Of a stretch of 64,000 bases of DNA, positions 45,134-54,778 are shown one piece after another (within the stretch, counting starts at the first letter, position 1; the number at the start of each line of letters is the position of its first letter). The stretch spans positions 1,364,001-1,428,000 of the forward strand of contig NC_015588.1 in NCBI RefSeq assembly GCF_000215105.1, given 5' to 3'. The notes beneath the pieces were generated by a model. That model worked only from the letters and a program-made list of their open reading frames with translations, did not search any database and had not been told where the DNA came from. A program made the position numbers and the translations under genes. The DNA is from Isoptericola variabilis 225 (lineage in GTDB: Bacteria; Actinomycetota; Actinomycetes; Actinomycetales; Cellulomonadaceae).

Positions 45134-46632
45134 TGCCGGCCGGGCACGGCCGGCCGGTCGAGCCCGCCGTCCCGCTCGACGCCGCGCGCGTCGTCGTCGC
45201 CGGGCTCGGCGTGAGCGGCCGCGCCGTCGTCGCGGCGCTGGCGGGCAGGGTGCGCGAGCTCGTCACGGTCGACGCCCGGGCCGACGACGCCGACGTGCGC
45301 GGCGCCGCCGCCGAGGACCGCGCCGGCCTCGACGACCTCGTCGCCGGGGCCGACCTCGTGGTCGCCTCGCCCGGCTGGGCGCCGTCGACGCCGCTGCTCG
45401 CGGCCGCGACCGCCGCGGGCGTCCCGGTGTGGAGCGAGGTCGAGCTCGCGTGGCGGCTGCGGGTCGACCGGCGCGGGCCCGACGGCGCGGCGCGCGGGCC
45501 CGCCCCGTGGCTCGCCGTCACGGGCACCAACGGCAAGACGACGACGGTCGAGATGCTCGCCTCGATCCTCGCCGCGGCGGGCTTGCGCACCGCGGCCGTC
45601 GGCAACGTCGGGACGCCGCTGCTCACCGCGGCGGTCGACCCGGACCTCGACGTCCTCGCGGTCGAGCTGTCGAGCTTCCAGCTCCACTTCACGCACACCA
45701 TGTCGGTGGAGGCGGGCGCGGTGCTCAACGTCGCGCCCGACCACCTCGACTGGCACGGCTCGCTCGAGGCGTACGCGGCCGACAAGGGACGCATCTACGC
45801 GCGGGCCCAGGTCGCGTGCGTCTACACCGTGGCGGACCCGCGCACCGAGGACCTCGTGCGCGAGGCCGACGTCGTCGAGGGCGCGCGCGCCGTCGGCGTC
45901 ACGCTCGGTACGCCGGGCCCCGGGCAGCTCGGGCTCGTCGAGGACGTCCTCGTCGACCGCGCGTTCCACGCGCCCGCCGACGCCGCCGACCGGCGCACGT
46001 ACGCGGCCGAGCTCGGCACGCTCGCCGACCTCGCGCACCTCGCGCCGGCCGCGACCGGCGACGGGCCGGCCGTGCCCCCGCCGCACGTCGTGTCCGACGC
46101 GCTCGCGGCCGCCGCGCTCGCGCGCGCCCACGGCGTGCCCGCCGCGGCGGTGCGCGACGGCCTGCGGTCCTTCCGGCCGGGGGCGCACCGCATCGAGCGC
46201 GTGCGGGTGCTCGGCGGCGTCGCGTACGTCGACGACTCGAAGGCCACCAACCCGCACGCCGCGGCGGCGTCGCTCGCCACGTACGAGCCCGGCACGGTCG
46301 TGTGGGTCGCGGGCGGGCTCGCCAAGGGCGCGCGGCTCGACGACCTGGTCGAACGCCGCGCGGACCGGCTGCGCGCGGCCGTCGTCATCGGCGTCGACCC
46401 GGCGCCGTGGACCGAGGCGCTCGCCCGACACGCGCCCGAGATCCCCGTCGTGCGGGTCGATCCCGGTGACACTGGGTCCGTGATGCGCCGGGCCGTGGCG
46501 GCCGCGCGGGACCTCGCCCGGCCGGGCGACACCGTGCTGCTCGCCCCGGCGGGCGCCTCGATGGACCAGTTCCGCTCCTACGCGGAGCGCGGCGCAGCGT
46601 TCGCCGCCGCGGTGCAGGAGCTTGACGAGTAG
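45133..46632 (+). CDS. murD: UDP-MurNAc-L-Ala--D-Glu ligase MurD
   Basis: MurD adds D-Glu to UDP-MurNAc-L-Ala. The 499-residue product has the N-terminal nucleotide-sugar domain VVVAGLGVSGRAVVAAL, SPGWAPSTPLL, the ATP site [34 protein letters not shown] and YVDDSKATNPHA. It is slightly longer than the family norm owing to two Ala/Asp/Gly-rich insertions (about residues 260-310). It overlaps mraY by one base. ftsW begins 13 bases after its stop. Confidence 0.96.
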   Translation: MPAGHGRPVEPAVPLDAARVVVAGLGVSGRAVVAALAGRVRELVTVDARADDADVRGAAAEDRAGLDDLVAGADLVVASPGWAPSTPLLAAATAAGVPVWSEVELAWRLRVDRRGPDGAARGPAPWLAVTGTNGKTTTVEMLASILAAAGLRTAAVGNVGTPLLTAAVDPDLDVLAVELSSFQLHFTHTMSVEAGAVLNVAPDHLDWHGSLEAYAADKGRIYARAQVACVYTVADPRTEDLVREADVVEGARAVGVTLGTPGPGQLGLVEDVLVDRAFHAPADAADRRTYAAELGTLADLAHLAPAATGDGPAVPPPHVVSDALAAAALARAHGVPAAAVRDGLRSFRPGAHRIERVRVLGGVAYVDDSKATNPHAAAASLATYEPGTVVWVAGGLAKGARLDDLVERRADRLRAAVVIGVDPAPWTEALARHAPEIPVVRVDPGDTGSVMRRAVAAARDLARPGDTVLLAPAGASMDQFRSYAERGAAFAAAVQELDE

Positions 46633-46645
46633 GACGGGGAGGGGC

Positions 46646-47899
46646 ATGGCGGTCACGACGAACGCCCGCAGGTCCGCCCCCGAGCGCCCGTGGCTGGGCC
46701 AGTGGAACTCGGCGGTCACGAGCTACTACCTCCTCGTGGGGGCCACGGGCCTGCTGCTCGTCATCGGCCTGGTCATGGTGCTCTCGAGCTCGACCGTGAC
46801 GTCGATCGCGGAGGGCAAGTCGCCGTACGCGCAGTTCCTCGTCCAGGCGCGCTGGGCGCTGCTCGGCATGCCGTTCATGCTCGTCGCGACGCGGATCCCC
46901 GTCCGCTGGTACAAGCGGCTCGCGTGGCCGGCGCTGTTCGTGGCGCTCGGCCTGCAGTCGCTCACGCTCGTGCCCGCGTTCGCGCTGAGCCAGGGCGGCA
47001 ACACCGGCTGGATCCACCTGGGCGGCGGCGTCGTCGTCCAGCCGGCCGAGCTGGGCAAGCTCGCGCTCGCGGTGTGGCTCGGCACCGTGCTCGGGCGCAA
47101 GCAGCACCTGCTCGGCAGCTGGGGCCACGCGTTCATGCCCGCGGTGCCCGGCGCGCTCGCGCTCGTCGGCCTCATCATGGCGGGTCACGACCTGGGCACC
47201 GCGATCGTCGTCGTCGCGCTCGTCGCGGGCGCGCTGTGGGTCTCGGGCGCGCCGGCCAAGATGCTCGTGCTCGGCGGCACGCTCGCGTCCGCGGCGGTCT
47301 TCTTCCTCTTCGTGCGCGGCAACTCCAACCGCATGAGCCGCATCCTGGCGACCTACGGCGAGTGCGCCGACCCCCAGGGCGAGTGCTACCAGTCGATCCA
47401 CGGCCTGTACGGGCTCGGCACCGGCGGCCTGTTCGGCGTCGGGCTCGGCGCGAGCCGGGAGAAGTGGCGCTACCTGCCCGAGGCCCACAACGACTTCATC
47501 TACGCGATCATCGGCGAGGAGCTCGGCCTGCTCGGCACGCTCCTCGTGCTCGCGCTCTTCGCCGTGCTCGGCGTCGCGATGGCGCGCGTCGTGCGCCGCC
47601 ACACCGACCCGTTCGTCAAGATCACGACCGCGGCGGTCGCCTGCTGGATCGTGGGCCAGGCGTTCGTCAACATCGGGGTGGTCATCCAGGTGCTGCCCGT
47701 CATCGGCATCCCGCTGCCGCTCGTCTCGGCGGGCGGCTCCGCCCTGGTGACCACCATGGCCGCGCTCGGCATGGTGATCGGCTTCGCGCGCACCGAGCCC
47801 GGCGCGGCGGAGGCGCTCGCGGCGCGGGGCAGCGTGGTCCGACGCTCGCTCGCGGTGGTGGGCCGTGGCCGTGACCGGGTGCGCCTGCGCGGCCGGTAG
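46646..47899 (+). CDS. ftsW: Septal peptidoglycan polymerase FtsW
   Basis: FtsW is the SEDS glycosyltransferase that polymerises lipid II at the septum with FtsI. The 417-residue product has about ten membrane helices and SEDS landmarks: LVMVLSSSTVTS, IHLGGGVVVQPAELGKLAL, the large extracellular loop after RILATY, EAHNDFIYAIIGEELGLLG and PLPLVSAGGSAL. ATG 46646 has GGGGAGGGG upstream; a TTG at 46622 would start inside murD and lacks a ribosome site. The C-terminus is basic. Confidence 0.95.
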   Translation: MAVTTNARRSAPERPWLGQWNSAVTSYYLLVGATGLLLVIGLVMVLSSSTVTSIAEGKSPYAQFLVQARWALLGMPFMLVATRIPVRWYKRLAWPALFVALGLQSLTLVPAFALSQGGNTGWIHLGGGVVVQPAELGKLALAVWLGTVLGRKQHLLGSWGHAFMPAVPGALALVGLIMAGHDLGTAIVVVALVAGALWVSGAPAKMLVLGGTLASAAVFFLFVRGNSNRMSRILATYGECADPQGECYQSIHGLYGLGTGGLFGVGLGASREKWRYLPEAHNDFIYAIIGEELGLLGTLLVLALFAVLGVAMARVVRRHTDPFVKITTAAVACWIVGQAFVNIGVVIQVLPVIGIPLPLVSAGGSALVTTMAALGMVIGFARTEPGAAEALAARGSVVRRSLAVVGRGRDRVRLRGR

Positions 47900-47908
47900 G
47901 GTCCACGT

Positions 47909-49057
47909 GTGAACATCTCTCCCGTCCGTTCCGTGGTGCTCGCCGGGGGTGGCACCGCCGGTCACGTCAACCCTCTGCTCGCCGTCGCCGACGAGCTGCG
48001 CGCCCGCGAGCCGGGCGCGAAGGTGCTCGTGCTCGGGACGACGACCGGCCTGGAGGCGGACCTCGTCCCGGCCCGCGGCTACGAGCTGCGCCCCGTCCCG
48101 CGCGTGCCGCTCCCGCGTCGCCCGAGCGTGGACCTGCTGCGCCTTCCCGGCCGCCTCGCGTCCGCCGTGCGCGCGGCCGAGGCCGCGATCGACGAGATCG
48201 GCGCGCAGGCCGTCGTGGGCTTCGGCGGCTACGTCTCGACGCCCGCGTACCTCGCGGCGCGCCGCCGCGGCGTGCCGGTCGTGATCCACGAGCAGAACGC
48301 CCGGCCGGGCCTGGCCAACCGGCTCGGCGCGCGCTGGGCCGCGCGCGTGGGCGTGACGTTCCCGGGCACCGCGCTGCCCGGCGCCGTCTCCGTCGGGCTG
48401 CCGCTGCGCCGCGAGATCGCCGAGCTCGTCGCCGCGCGCGAGGCCGACCCCGCGGCCGCCCGCGTCGCCGCCGCTGACGCGCTCGGCCTCGACGCGGCGC
48501 TGCCCACCCTCGTGGTCACGGGCGGGTCCTCGGGCGCCGCGTCGGTCAACGCCGCCGTCGCCGGCGCGGCCGCGGCCCTGCTCGAGTCGGGCGCGCAGGT
48601 GCTCCACCTCACGGGCCGCGGCAAGGACGAGGGCGTGCGCGCGGCCGTCCGCGCCCTGTCGGGCACGCACGAGACGCGTCGCTACCAGGTGCGCGAGTAC
48701 CTGCCCGAGATGCACCTCGCGCTCGCGGTCGCCGACCTCGTCGTCGGGCGCGCCGGCGCGGGCACCGTGTGCGAGCTGGCCGCGCTGGGCGTCCCCGCGG
48801 TCTACGTCCCGCTGCCGATCGGCAACGGCGAGCAGCGGCTCAACGCCGCGCCGCTCGTCGAGGCCGGCGGCGGCATCCTCGTCGACGACGCGGACCTCAC
48901 GCCCGCGTGGCTGGCCCGGACGGTCCCGGCCCTGCTCGCCGACCGGCAGCGCCTCGACGCGATGGCCGAGGCGGCGGCGGCCACGGGCGTGCGCGACGCC
49001 GCCGCGCGCGTCGCCGACCTCGTCGGCGAGGCGGTCGCCGCGGGGGAGCCCGCGTGA
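47909..49057 (+). CDS. murG: Lipid II synthase MurG
   Basis: MurG transfers GlcNAc to lipid I at the inner face of the membrane, making lipid II. The 382-residue GT-B enzyme has LAGGGTAGHVNPLLAV, VVGFGGYVSTPAYLAA, HEQNARPGLANRL, VTGGSSGAASVN, and the donor-site region GRAGAGTVCELAALG and PLPIGNGEQRLNA. The GTG start follows TAGGGT (47897-47902) by six bases, so a leaderless start inside the cluster is possible. It overlaps murC by GTGA. Confidence 0.96.
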   Translation: MNISPVRSVVLAGGGTAGHVNPLLAVADELRAREPGAKVLVLGTTTGLEADLVPARGYELRPVPRVPLPRRPSVDLLRLPGRLASAVRAAEAAIDEIGAQAVVGFGGYVSTPAYLAARRRGVPVVIHEQNARPGLANRLGARWAARVGVTFPGTALPGAVSVGLPLRREIAELVAAREADPAAARVAAADALGLDAALPTLVVTGGSSGAASVNAAVAGAAAALLESGAQVLHLTGRGKDEGVRAAVRALSGTHETRRYQVREYLPEMHLALAVADLVVGRAGAGTVCELAALGVPAVYVPLPIGNGEQRLNAAPLVEAGGGILVDDADLTPAWLARTVPALLADRQRLDAMAEAAAATGVRDAAARVADLVGEAVAAGEPA

Positions 49058-50562
49058 GCGCGCCGGCACGGCTCGAGGAGTTGGGGCGCGTCCACCTCGT
49101 CGGCGTCGGCGGGGCCGGCATGTCGGTCGTGGCGCGGCTCCTGGCGGCGCGCGGCGTGCCCGTGCAGGGCTCGGACGCCGCCGCCGGGCCCGCTCTCGAG
49201 GCCCTGCGCGGCGACGGCGTGACCGTGTGGGTCGGCCACGACGCCGCCCACGTCGTCGGGCCCGACGGCGAGCCGCGCGTCGAGACGGTCGTCGTCTCCT
49301 CGGCGGTGCGCGAGTCCAACCCCGAGCTCGCCGCCGCCCGCGCCGCGGGGCTGCGGGTGCTGCACCGCTCCGAGGCGCTCGCCGCGCTCATGGTGGGCCG
49401 GCGCGCCGTGGCGGTGGCGGGCGCGCACGGCAAGACCACGACGTCCGCGATGGTCGCGACGGTCCTGCGCGCCTGCGGCACCGACGCGTCGTTCGCGATC
49501 GGCGGGACGGTCCGCGTGCGGGACGCCGAGACGGGGGAGGTCCGCGCCGTGCCCGGCGGCCACCTCGGCGCGTCCGACGTCCTCGTCGCCGAGGCCGACG
49601 AGTCGGACGGCTCGTTCCTCAACTACGCCCCGACCGTCGCGGTCGTGACCAACGTCGAGGCCGACCACCTCGACCACTACGGGTCGCACGACGCGTTCCG
49701 GCAGGCGTTCGTCGACTTCGCCGCGCGCATCGTGCCGGGCGGCACGCTCGTGGCGTGCGCCGACGACGCCGGTTCCGCCGAGCTCGCCGTCGCGCACCGT
49801 GCCGCGGGGCGCGACGTCGTCACGTACGGGACGGCCGAGGCGGCCGACGTCCGCGTGCGCGACGTCGTCGTGGGGCCCGGCACCGTCCGCGCCGTCGTGT
49901 CAGGGGGCCCGCTGGGGCCCCAGCCGCGCGACCTGCGGCTCGAGCTGCCCGGCGCGCACAACGCGCTCAACGCCACGGCCGCCGTCGTGACCGCGGTGCT
50001 GCTCGGGGCCGAGCCGGGCGAGGCCGTCGCGGGCGCCGCGACGTTCGTCGGCACGGGACGGCGGTTCGAGCCCAAGGGGGAGGCCGCCGGGGTGCGGGTC
50101 GTCGACAGCTACGACCACCACCCGACCGAGGTCGAGGCGCTCCTGCGCGCCGCGCGTCCCGTCGCCGGCAGCGGTCGGATCGTCGTGCTGTTCCAGCCGC
50201 ACCTGTACTCGCGCACGCGCCTCTTCGCCGACCGGTTCGCGGCCGCGCTCGCGCTCGCCGACGAGGTCGTGGTCACCGGCGTCTACAGGGCGCGCGAGGA
50301 CGTCGACCCGGACGTCACCGCCCGGACGATCACCGACCTGCTCCCGGCGACCGCGTCGGGCGGGGGAGTGCACGCGGTGGAGGACCGCCTCGAGGCGGCG
50401 CACGTGGCCGCCGGGCTGGCGCGGCCCGGCGACCTGGTCCTGACCGTCGGCGCGGGGGACGTGACCGAGCTCGGCCCCGTGATCCTCGACCTGCTGCGCG
50501 CACGCGACGCCTCCGGCGTGGCGCCGACCGCCGCGGCGCCCGTCGAGGACACCATGGACTGA
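49054..50562 (+). CDS. murC: UDP-MurNAc--L-Ala ligase MurC
   Basis: MurC adds L-Ala to UDP-MurNAc, the first stem-peptide step. The 502-residue product has VHLVGVGGAGMSVVARLL, SSAVRESNPEL, the ATP site VAGAHGKTTTSAMVA, EADESDGSFLNYAP, NVEADHLDHYG, and SYDHHPTEVEALL with FQPHLYSRT. GTG 49054 overlaps murG by four bases; the stop overlaps ftsQ by one base. The C-terminal 30 residues (ARDASGVAPTAA) are non-conserved. Confidence 0.96.
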   Translation: MSAPARLEELGRVHLVGVGGAGMSVVARLLAARGVPVQGSDAAAGPALEALRGDGVTVWVGHDAAHVVGPDGEPRVETVVVSSAVRESNPELAAARAAGLRVLHRSEALAALMVGRRAVAVAGAHGKTTTSAMVATVLRACGTDASFAIGGTVRVRDAETGEVRAVPGGHLGASDVLVAEADESDGSFLNYAPTVAVVTNVEADHLDHYGSHDAFRQAFVDFAARIVPGGTLVACADDAGSAELAVAHRAAGRDVVTYGTAEAADVRVRDVVVGPGTVRAVVSGGPLGPQPRDLRLELPGAHNALNATAAVVTAVLLGAEPGEAVAGAATFVGTGRRFEPKGEAAGVRVVDSYDHHPTEVEALLRAARPVAGSGRIVVLFQPHLYSRTRLFADRFAAALALADEVVVTGVYRAREDVDPDVTARTITDLLPATASGGGVHAVEDRLEAAHVAAGLARPGDLVLTVGAGDVTELGPVILDLLRARDASGVAPTAAAPVEDTMD

Positions 50563-51515
50563 TGCGTCAGCCACCCCGTCCCCGCACGAAGCCCGCGGCC
50601 GCCCCGCGCACGGGCGCGACGCCGAAGGCCGCGCCCCGGACGGGTGGGACGCCGAAGGCCGCGCCGCGGACCGGCGCCACACCCAAAGCCGCCCCGCGCA
50701 CGGGCGCGACGCCCAAGGCGGTCCCGGCGCGCACGACCGCTCGGGTCGTGGCCGAGCCGCCCGCGGCCGCGGCGCCGGCCCGCGTCTCGACCGCGATGGC
50801 GGACCGCCTCGCCGAGCGCACGGCGATGCGCCGTCACCGCCGGTGGCGCCGCGTGCTGGCGTGGCTGCTCGCCCTCGTCGCCGCGGCGGCGCTCGCGTGG
50901 GCGGTGTTCTGGTCCCCGGCGCTCGCGCTCGACCCGGCCGAGGTCACGATCACCGGCGAGGGCACGACGATCGACGTCGAGGAGGTGCGCGCGGCCGTCG
51001 TCGCGCGCGCCGACGTGCCGCTCCCGCGCCTGGACACGGTCGCGCTGCGCGCCGAGATCCTCGGCATGCGCGGTGTCAAGGACGTGCGCATCGCGCGCGT
51101 CTGGCCGCAGGGGCTCGACGTCGCCCTGACGTCGCGCGAGCCGGTCGCGGCCGTGCCGACCGACGGCGGCTTCGCGCTGCTCGACCCCGAGGGGATCCGG
51201 GTCGGCACCGCCGAGGCGGCGCCCGAGGGGCTCGCGGTGGTCGACGTCCCGCTCGACGACGGCAGCGCCCGTGCGCTGCAGGCGGCCCTGCGCGTGCTCG
51301 CCGCGCTGCCGCCCGAGCTGTCCGACCAGGTCGCGAGCGTGCGCGCGGAGACCCAGGACGACGTCGAGACCGTGCTGCGCGACGGCCGGAGCGTCCGCTG
51401 GGGAGGGGCGTCGCGGGTCGCGCTCAAGGTCGAGGTCGTGCGCACGCTGCTCGAGGTCGAGCCGGGCGCGCGCGTGGTCGACGTCTCGTCGCCCGAGCTC
51501 CCGGTCACGCAATGA
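50562..51515 (+). CDS. ftsQ: Cell division protein FtsQ with repeat-containing N-terminus
   Basis: FtsQ links FtsL/FtsB and the septal synthase to the divisome. The 317-residue product has a long cytoplasmic tail (about 105 residues) with four 10-residue AAPRTG[A/G]TPK repeats, one membrane helix (about 106-128), a POTRA domain (ALDPAEVTITGEGTTIDVEE, DVRIARVWPQGLDVALTSREP) and a beta domain. The ATG overlaps the murC stop by one base. ftsZ begins 174 bases later behind its own leader. Confidence 0.93.
   Translation: MRQPPRPRTKPAAAPRTGATPKAAPRTGGTPKAAPRTGATPKAAPRTGATPKAVPARTTARVVAEPPAAAAPARVSTAMADRLAERTAMRRHRRWRRVLAWLLALVAAAALAWAVFWSPALALDPAEVTITGEGTTIDVEEVRAAVVARADVPLPRLDTVALRAEILGMRGVKDVRIARVWPQGLDVALTSREPVAAVPTDGGFALLDPEGIRVGTAEAAPEGLAVVDVPLDDGSARALQAALRVLAALPPELSDQVASVRAETQDDVETVLRDGRSVRWGGASRVALKVEVVRTLLEVEPGARVVDVSSPELPVTQ
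50598..50717 (+). repeat. Four tandem 30-bp coding repeats in ftsQ
   Basis: Four adjacent 30-bp units encode AAPRTGATPK, AAPRTGGTPK, AAPRTGATPK and AAPRTGATPK (FtsQ residues 13-52). The DNA copies differ at several third positions, so they are not a fresh duplication. The encoded segment is basic and Pro/Thr-rich, probably a disordered cytoplasmic tail. Copy number is likely to vary among strains. Confidence 0.85.
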
Positions 51516-51689
51516 CGACGGCGCGGGAAACCGGTGGGCGCGACACGCCGGGGGACGTCCCTCGCGCGGCCGACGTCGACGCCTACCGTCGACAACTAGC
51601 AGCAACCTGACATAACTCTAACCCTCAACTAGAACCTTAGGGTTCACGGGGGAGGGCGTCGGGACAGGAACGACCCGAGAGGCAACGAC
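51516..51689 (+). promoter_or_regulatory. ftsZ leader and promoter region
   Basis: A stretch near 51600-51645 is markedly AT-rich for this genome. AACCCT (51620-51625) and AGGGTT (51639-51644) form an inverted repeat with a 13-base spacer. CTGACA (51607-51612), 17 bases, then TAGAAC (51630-51635) is a possible promoter; TAGGGT (51638-51643) is another -10-like hexamer. ftsZ starts at GTG 51690 with GAGAGG upstream. The first 80 bases of the gap show nothing notable. Confidence 0.6.
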
Positions 51690-53024
51690 GTGGCAACTCC
51701 GCAGAACTACCTGGCAGTGATCAAGGTGGTCGGCATCGGCGGTGGCGGCGTGAACGCCGTGAACCGCATGATCGAGGTCGGGCTCAAGGGTGTCGAGTTC
51801 ATCGCCATCAACACCGACGCCCAGGCGCTGCTGATGTCGGACGCCGACGTCAAGCTCGACGTCGGGCGCGAGCTGACCCGTGGCCTGGGCGCCGGCGCCG
51901 ACCCCGAGGTGGGCAAGAAGGCGGCCGAGGACCACGCCGAGGAGATCGAGGACGTCCTGCGCGGCGCCGACATGGTCTTCGTGACGGCGGGCGAGGGCGG
52001 CGGCACCGGCACGGGCGGCGCGCCCGTGGTGGCCCGCATCGCGCGCTCCCTCGGCGCGCTGACGGTCGGCGTCGTGACGCGGCCGTTCACGTTCGAGGGC
52101 CGCCGCCGCTCGGTCCAGGCCGAGCAGGGCATCGAGAACCTCCGCGAGGAGGTCGACACCCTCATCGTCATCCCGAACGACCGCCTGCTGTCGATGTCCG
52201 ACCGGAACGTCTCCGCGATCGCGGCGTTCCACTCGGCCGACCAGGTGCTCCACTCGGGCGTGCAGGGCATCACCGACCTCATCACGACGCCCGGCCTGAT
52301 CAACCTCGACTTCGCGGACGTCAAGTCCGTCATGCAGGGCGCCGGCTCGGCGCTCATGGGCATCGGGTCGGCGAGAGGGGAGGACCGCGCGGTCCAGGCG
52401 GCCGAGCTCGCGATCTCCTCGCCGCTGCTCGAGGCCTCGATCGACGGCGCGCACGGCGTGCTGCTGTCCATCCAGGGCGGCAGCGACCTCGGCCTGTTCG
52501 AGGTGCACGAGGCCGCGCGCCTCGTCCAGGAGGCGGCGCACCCCGAGGCGAACATCATCTTCGGGACGGTCATCGACGACGCGCTCGGCGACGAGGTCCG
52601 CGTGACCGTCATCGCGGCCGGCTTCGACGGCGGCGTCCCGCAGACCCGCAAGGACGGGCGCGCCCTGGGCCAGGTCGCGGGCGCGGCGCCGCGCCCGTCG
52701 GTCGCCACGACCGCGACGGGGCAGGTCTCGGTCGTCGAGCCCGAGCCGCACGCCGGCGCGGGCAGGCCCGTGCCGGCGCCGCCCGCCGGTGCGGGCGCGC
52801 ACGCCCAGCCGCGCCCGATCCCGGCCGAGCCCGACGACGTGCCGGCGTCCCTCGACGACCGCCCGGCGGCCTCGGCGGGCGAGCCGCGCGACGGCCGGCC
52901 GGCGTTCGCGGTCGTCGAGGAGGGCGACGGCGTGACGGTCGAGCGGCCCGTCGAGGTCCCGCGCATCTTCGAGGACGCGCGCCGGCCCGCCGAGGAGCTC
53001 GACGTGCCCGACTTCCTCAAGTGA
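51690..53024 (+). CDS. ftsZ: Cell division GTPase FtsZ
   Basis: FtsZ is the tubulin homologue that forms the division ring. The 444-residue product has [15 protein letters not shown], the tubulin signature [13 protein letters not shown], the T7 loop [11 protein letters not shown], a Pro/Ala/Gly-rich linker (about residues 325-430) and the C-terminal peptide ELDVPDFLK that binds SepF and FtsW in actinobacteria. GTG 51690 is preceded by GAGAGG. It overlaps pgeF by GTGA, so the two are co-translated. Confidence 0.97.
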   Translation: MATPQNYLAVIKVVGIGGGGVNAVNRMIEVGLKGVEFIAINTDAQALLMSDADVKLDVGRELTRGLGAGADPEVGKKAAEDHAEEIEDVLRGADMVFVTAGEGGGTGTGGAPVVARIARSLGALTVGVVTRPFTFEGRRRSVQAEQGIENLREEVDTLIVIPNDRLLSMSDRNVSAIAAFHSADQVLHSGVQGITDLITTPGLINLDFADVKSVMQGAGSALMGIGSARGEDRAVQAAELAISSPLLEASIDGAHGVLLSIQGGSDLGLFEVHEAARLVQEAAHPEANIIFGTVIDDALGDEVRVTVIAAGFDGGVPQTRKDGRALGQVAGAAPRPSVATTATGQVSVVEPEPHAGAGRPVPAPPAGAGAHAQPRPIPAEPDDVPASLDDRPAASAGEPRDGRPAFAVVEEGDGVTVERPVEVPRIFEDARRPAEELDVPDFLK

Positions 53025-53830
53025 GCACGCCCGCCGCGTGGGCGCAGGAGGCGCTGTTGCCGGAGGAGTTCGGGGCCGGGCTGCTGCGCGTCGACCTCGG
53101 GCCGGGGGTCGTCGCGGGGTTCACGACGCGCCACGGCGGCGTCTCGCCGGCGCCGTGGTCGTCGCTCGACCTCGGCACGTCGACCGGCGACGACCCGGCG
53201 CGGGTCCAGGAGAACCGCGCCCGGCTCGCGGCGTGGGTCGGCGCACCGGTCGCGTTCGCGACGCAGGTGCACCGTGACGGCGTGCTCGAGCTCGGCGGCG
53301 CGGACCGCGAGGCCTGGGCGGCCGCGCACCCGCCGCTGACCGCGGGCGAGGCGGACGCCCTCGTCACGTCCGAGGAGCGGCTCGGCCTCGGCGTCCTGGT
53401 CGCCGACTGCGTGCCCGTGCTGCTCGCCGACCCGGTCGCGAGGGTCGTCGGCGTCGCCCACGCCGGGCGCGCCGGCCTCGTCGCGGGCGTCGTCCACCGC
53501 GCGCTCGACGCGCTGCTCGCCCGGGGCGCGCACGTCGAGGACGTGCGCGCCGCCGTCGGGCCCGCGGTGTGCGGGCGGTGCTACGAGGTGCCCGAGGACC
53601 TGCGCGACGCGGTGTCGTCCGGCGTGCCGCAGGCGTGGGCCACGACCGACGCGGGCACGTCCGCGCTCGACCTGCCGGCGGGCGTGCTCGCCCAGCTCGC
53701 CTCGCGCGGCGTCGTCGCGCAGCGCGTCGACCGGTGCACCCGCACCGACGCCGACCTCTACTCGCACCGGCGCGCCACGGCGGAGGGCACGACGACGGGT
53801 CGCCAGGCCGGCGTCGTCGTCCTTGCCTGA
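53021..53830 (+). CDS. pgeF: Peptidoglycan editing factor PgeF (YfiH/DUF152)
   Basis: PgeF is a laccase-domain enzyme thought to remove L-Ser wrongly placed at position 1 of the stem peptide. The 269-residue product has [10 protein letters not shown], the metal/active-site residues in [17 protein letters not shown] and VAHAGRAGL, and [18 protein letters not shown] 53021 overlaps ftsZ. In many actinobacteria a yggS PLP-protein gene lies between pgeF and sepF; it is absent here. A short hairpin follows. Confidence 0.93.
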   Translation: MSTPAAWAQEALLPEEFGAGLLRVDLGPGVVAGFTTRHGGVSPAPWSSLDLGTSTGDDPARVQENRARLAAWVGAPVAFATQVHRDGVLELGGADREAWAAAHPPLTAGEADALVTSEERLGLGVLVADCVPVLLADPVARVVGVAHAGRAGLVAGVVHRALDALLARGAHVEDVRAAVGPAVCGRCYEVPEDLRDAVSSGVPQAWATTDAGTSALDLPAGVLAQLASRGVVAQRVDRCTRTDADLYSHRRATAEGTTTGRQAGVVVLA

Positions 53831-53840
53831 CGGGCGACTG

Positions 53841-53864
53841 GTGCGACACACCGGCGTGTCGCAC
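53841..53864. terminator. Short perfect hairpin after pgeF
   Basis: GTGCGACAC (53841-53849) and GTGTCGCAC (53856-53864) form a 9-bp perfect stem with a 6-base loop, starting 10 bases after the pgeF stop. It may end or slow ftsZ-pgeF transcription before sepF. No T-run is present. Confidence 0.65.
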
Positions 53865-53947
53865 GCCTCCTAGCGCCTGACCGTGGTTAACGTCAAGAGA
53901 CCGTCCGGGATGGCAGGGCGGACGTGCCGACGAACGGAGCAAGGGCG

Positions 53948-54421
53948 ATGGGCGGAGCGCTTCGCAAGACCATGCTGTACCTGGGTCTCGCCGACGACCA
54001 GGGCGAGCGTGAGGACTACCTCGACGAGTACGACGAGGAGCTGGAGGCACCCGTGGGTGACGACTACCAGGCCCCGGTGACGCCGTTGCACCGGGGCGGG
54101 GTCCGCGAGGCGGCGCCGCTCGCCGCGAGCGACCTGCGACGCATCACGACCATCCACCCGCGCTCGTACAACGACGCCCGGCTCATCGGCGAGGCGTTCC
54201 GCGGCGGGACGCCGGTCATCATGAACCTGTCGGACATGGACGACGCCGACGCCAAGCGCCTCGTCGACTTCTCGGCGGGGCTGATCTTCGGCCTGCACGG
54301 CTCGATCGAGCGCGTGACCAACAAGGTCTTCCTGCTCTCGCCCGAGCACGTCGAGATCACCGGCGAGGAGAAGGTCTCCGACAAGCCGTCGGGCCGCGGC
54401 GGCTTCTACAACCAGAGCTGA
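53948..54421 (+). CDS. sepF: Cell division protein SepF
   Basis: SepF tethers FtsZ to the membrane and aligns protofilaments. The 157-residue product starts [17 protein letters not shown], an amphipathic membrane-binding helix, then an acidic linker ([10 protein letters not shown]) and the conserved core ([49 protein letters not shown]). ATG 53948 matches the family start; GTG/ATG codons at 53924 are unlikely. Its FtsZ partner is encoded 0.9 kb upstream. Confidence 0.96.
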   Translation: MGGALRKTMLYLGLADDQGEREDYLDEYDEELEAPVGDDYQAPVTPLHRGGVREAAPLAASDLRRITTIHPRSYNDARLIGEAFRGGTPVIMNLSDMDDADAKRLVDFSAGLIFGLHGSIERVTNKVFLLSPEHVEITGEEKVSDKPSGRGGFYNQS

Positions 54422-54493
54422 CGCGCGCGTCGACGCGCGGGCCGGGCACCGCCCCCGGTCCGCGCGTCGACCTGTGCACGGTAGGTTCGTCCC

Positions 54494-54778
54494 GTGAGCG
54501 GAATCTTCGGCTTCGTCGCCTTCCTCCTGCAGCTGTTCCTCCTGTGCCTCATCGTGCGCCTCGTGCTCGACTGGGTGCAGTTCTTCGCGCGTGACTGGCG
54601 ACCCCGCGGTGTGATGCTCGTCATCGCCGAGGGCATCTACACCGTGACCGACCCGCCGCTGCGTGCGCTGCGCAAGGTGATCCCGCCCCTCACGCTCGGC
54701 CAGATCCGTCTCGACCTGGCCTTTCTCGTCCTGTTCATCCTGGTCTCGTTCGTGTCGTCGATCTTCGCCCGCCTGTAG
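54494..54778 (+). CDS. YggT-family membrane protein
   Basis: This 94-residue YggT protein has two membrane helices (about residues 5-28 and 72-92) with the conserved PPLRALRKVIPPLTLGQIRLDL between them. Its exact role is unknown; in actinobacteria it sits between sepF and divIVA, and it may affect division or envelope processes. The GTG start follows TAGGTT (54482-54487) by six bases, a likely leaderless promoter. Confidence 0.92.
   Translation: MSGIFGFVAFLLQLFLLCLIVRLVLDWVQFFARDWRPRGVMLVIAEGIYTVTDPPLRALRKVIPPLTLGQIRLDLAFLVLFILVSFVSSIFARL

Noticed and set aside
46622..46645. TTG start for ftsW
   Set aside because: Inside murD and without a ribosome site; ATG 46646 has GGGGAGGGG upstream.
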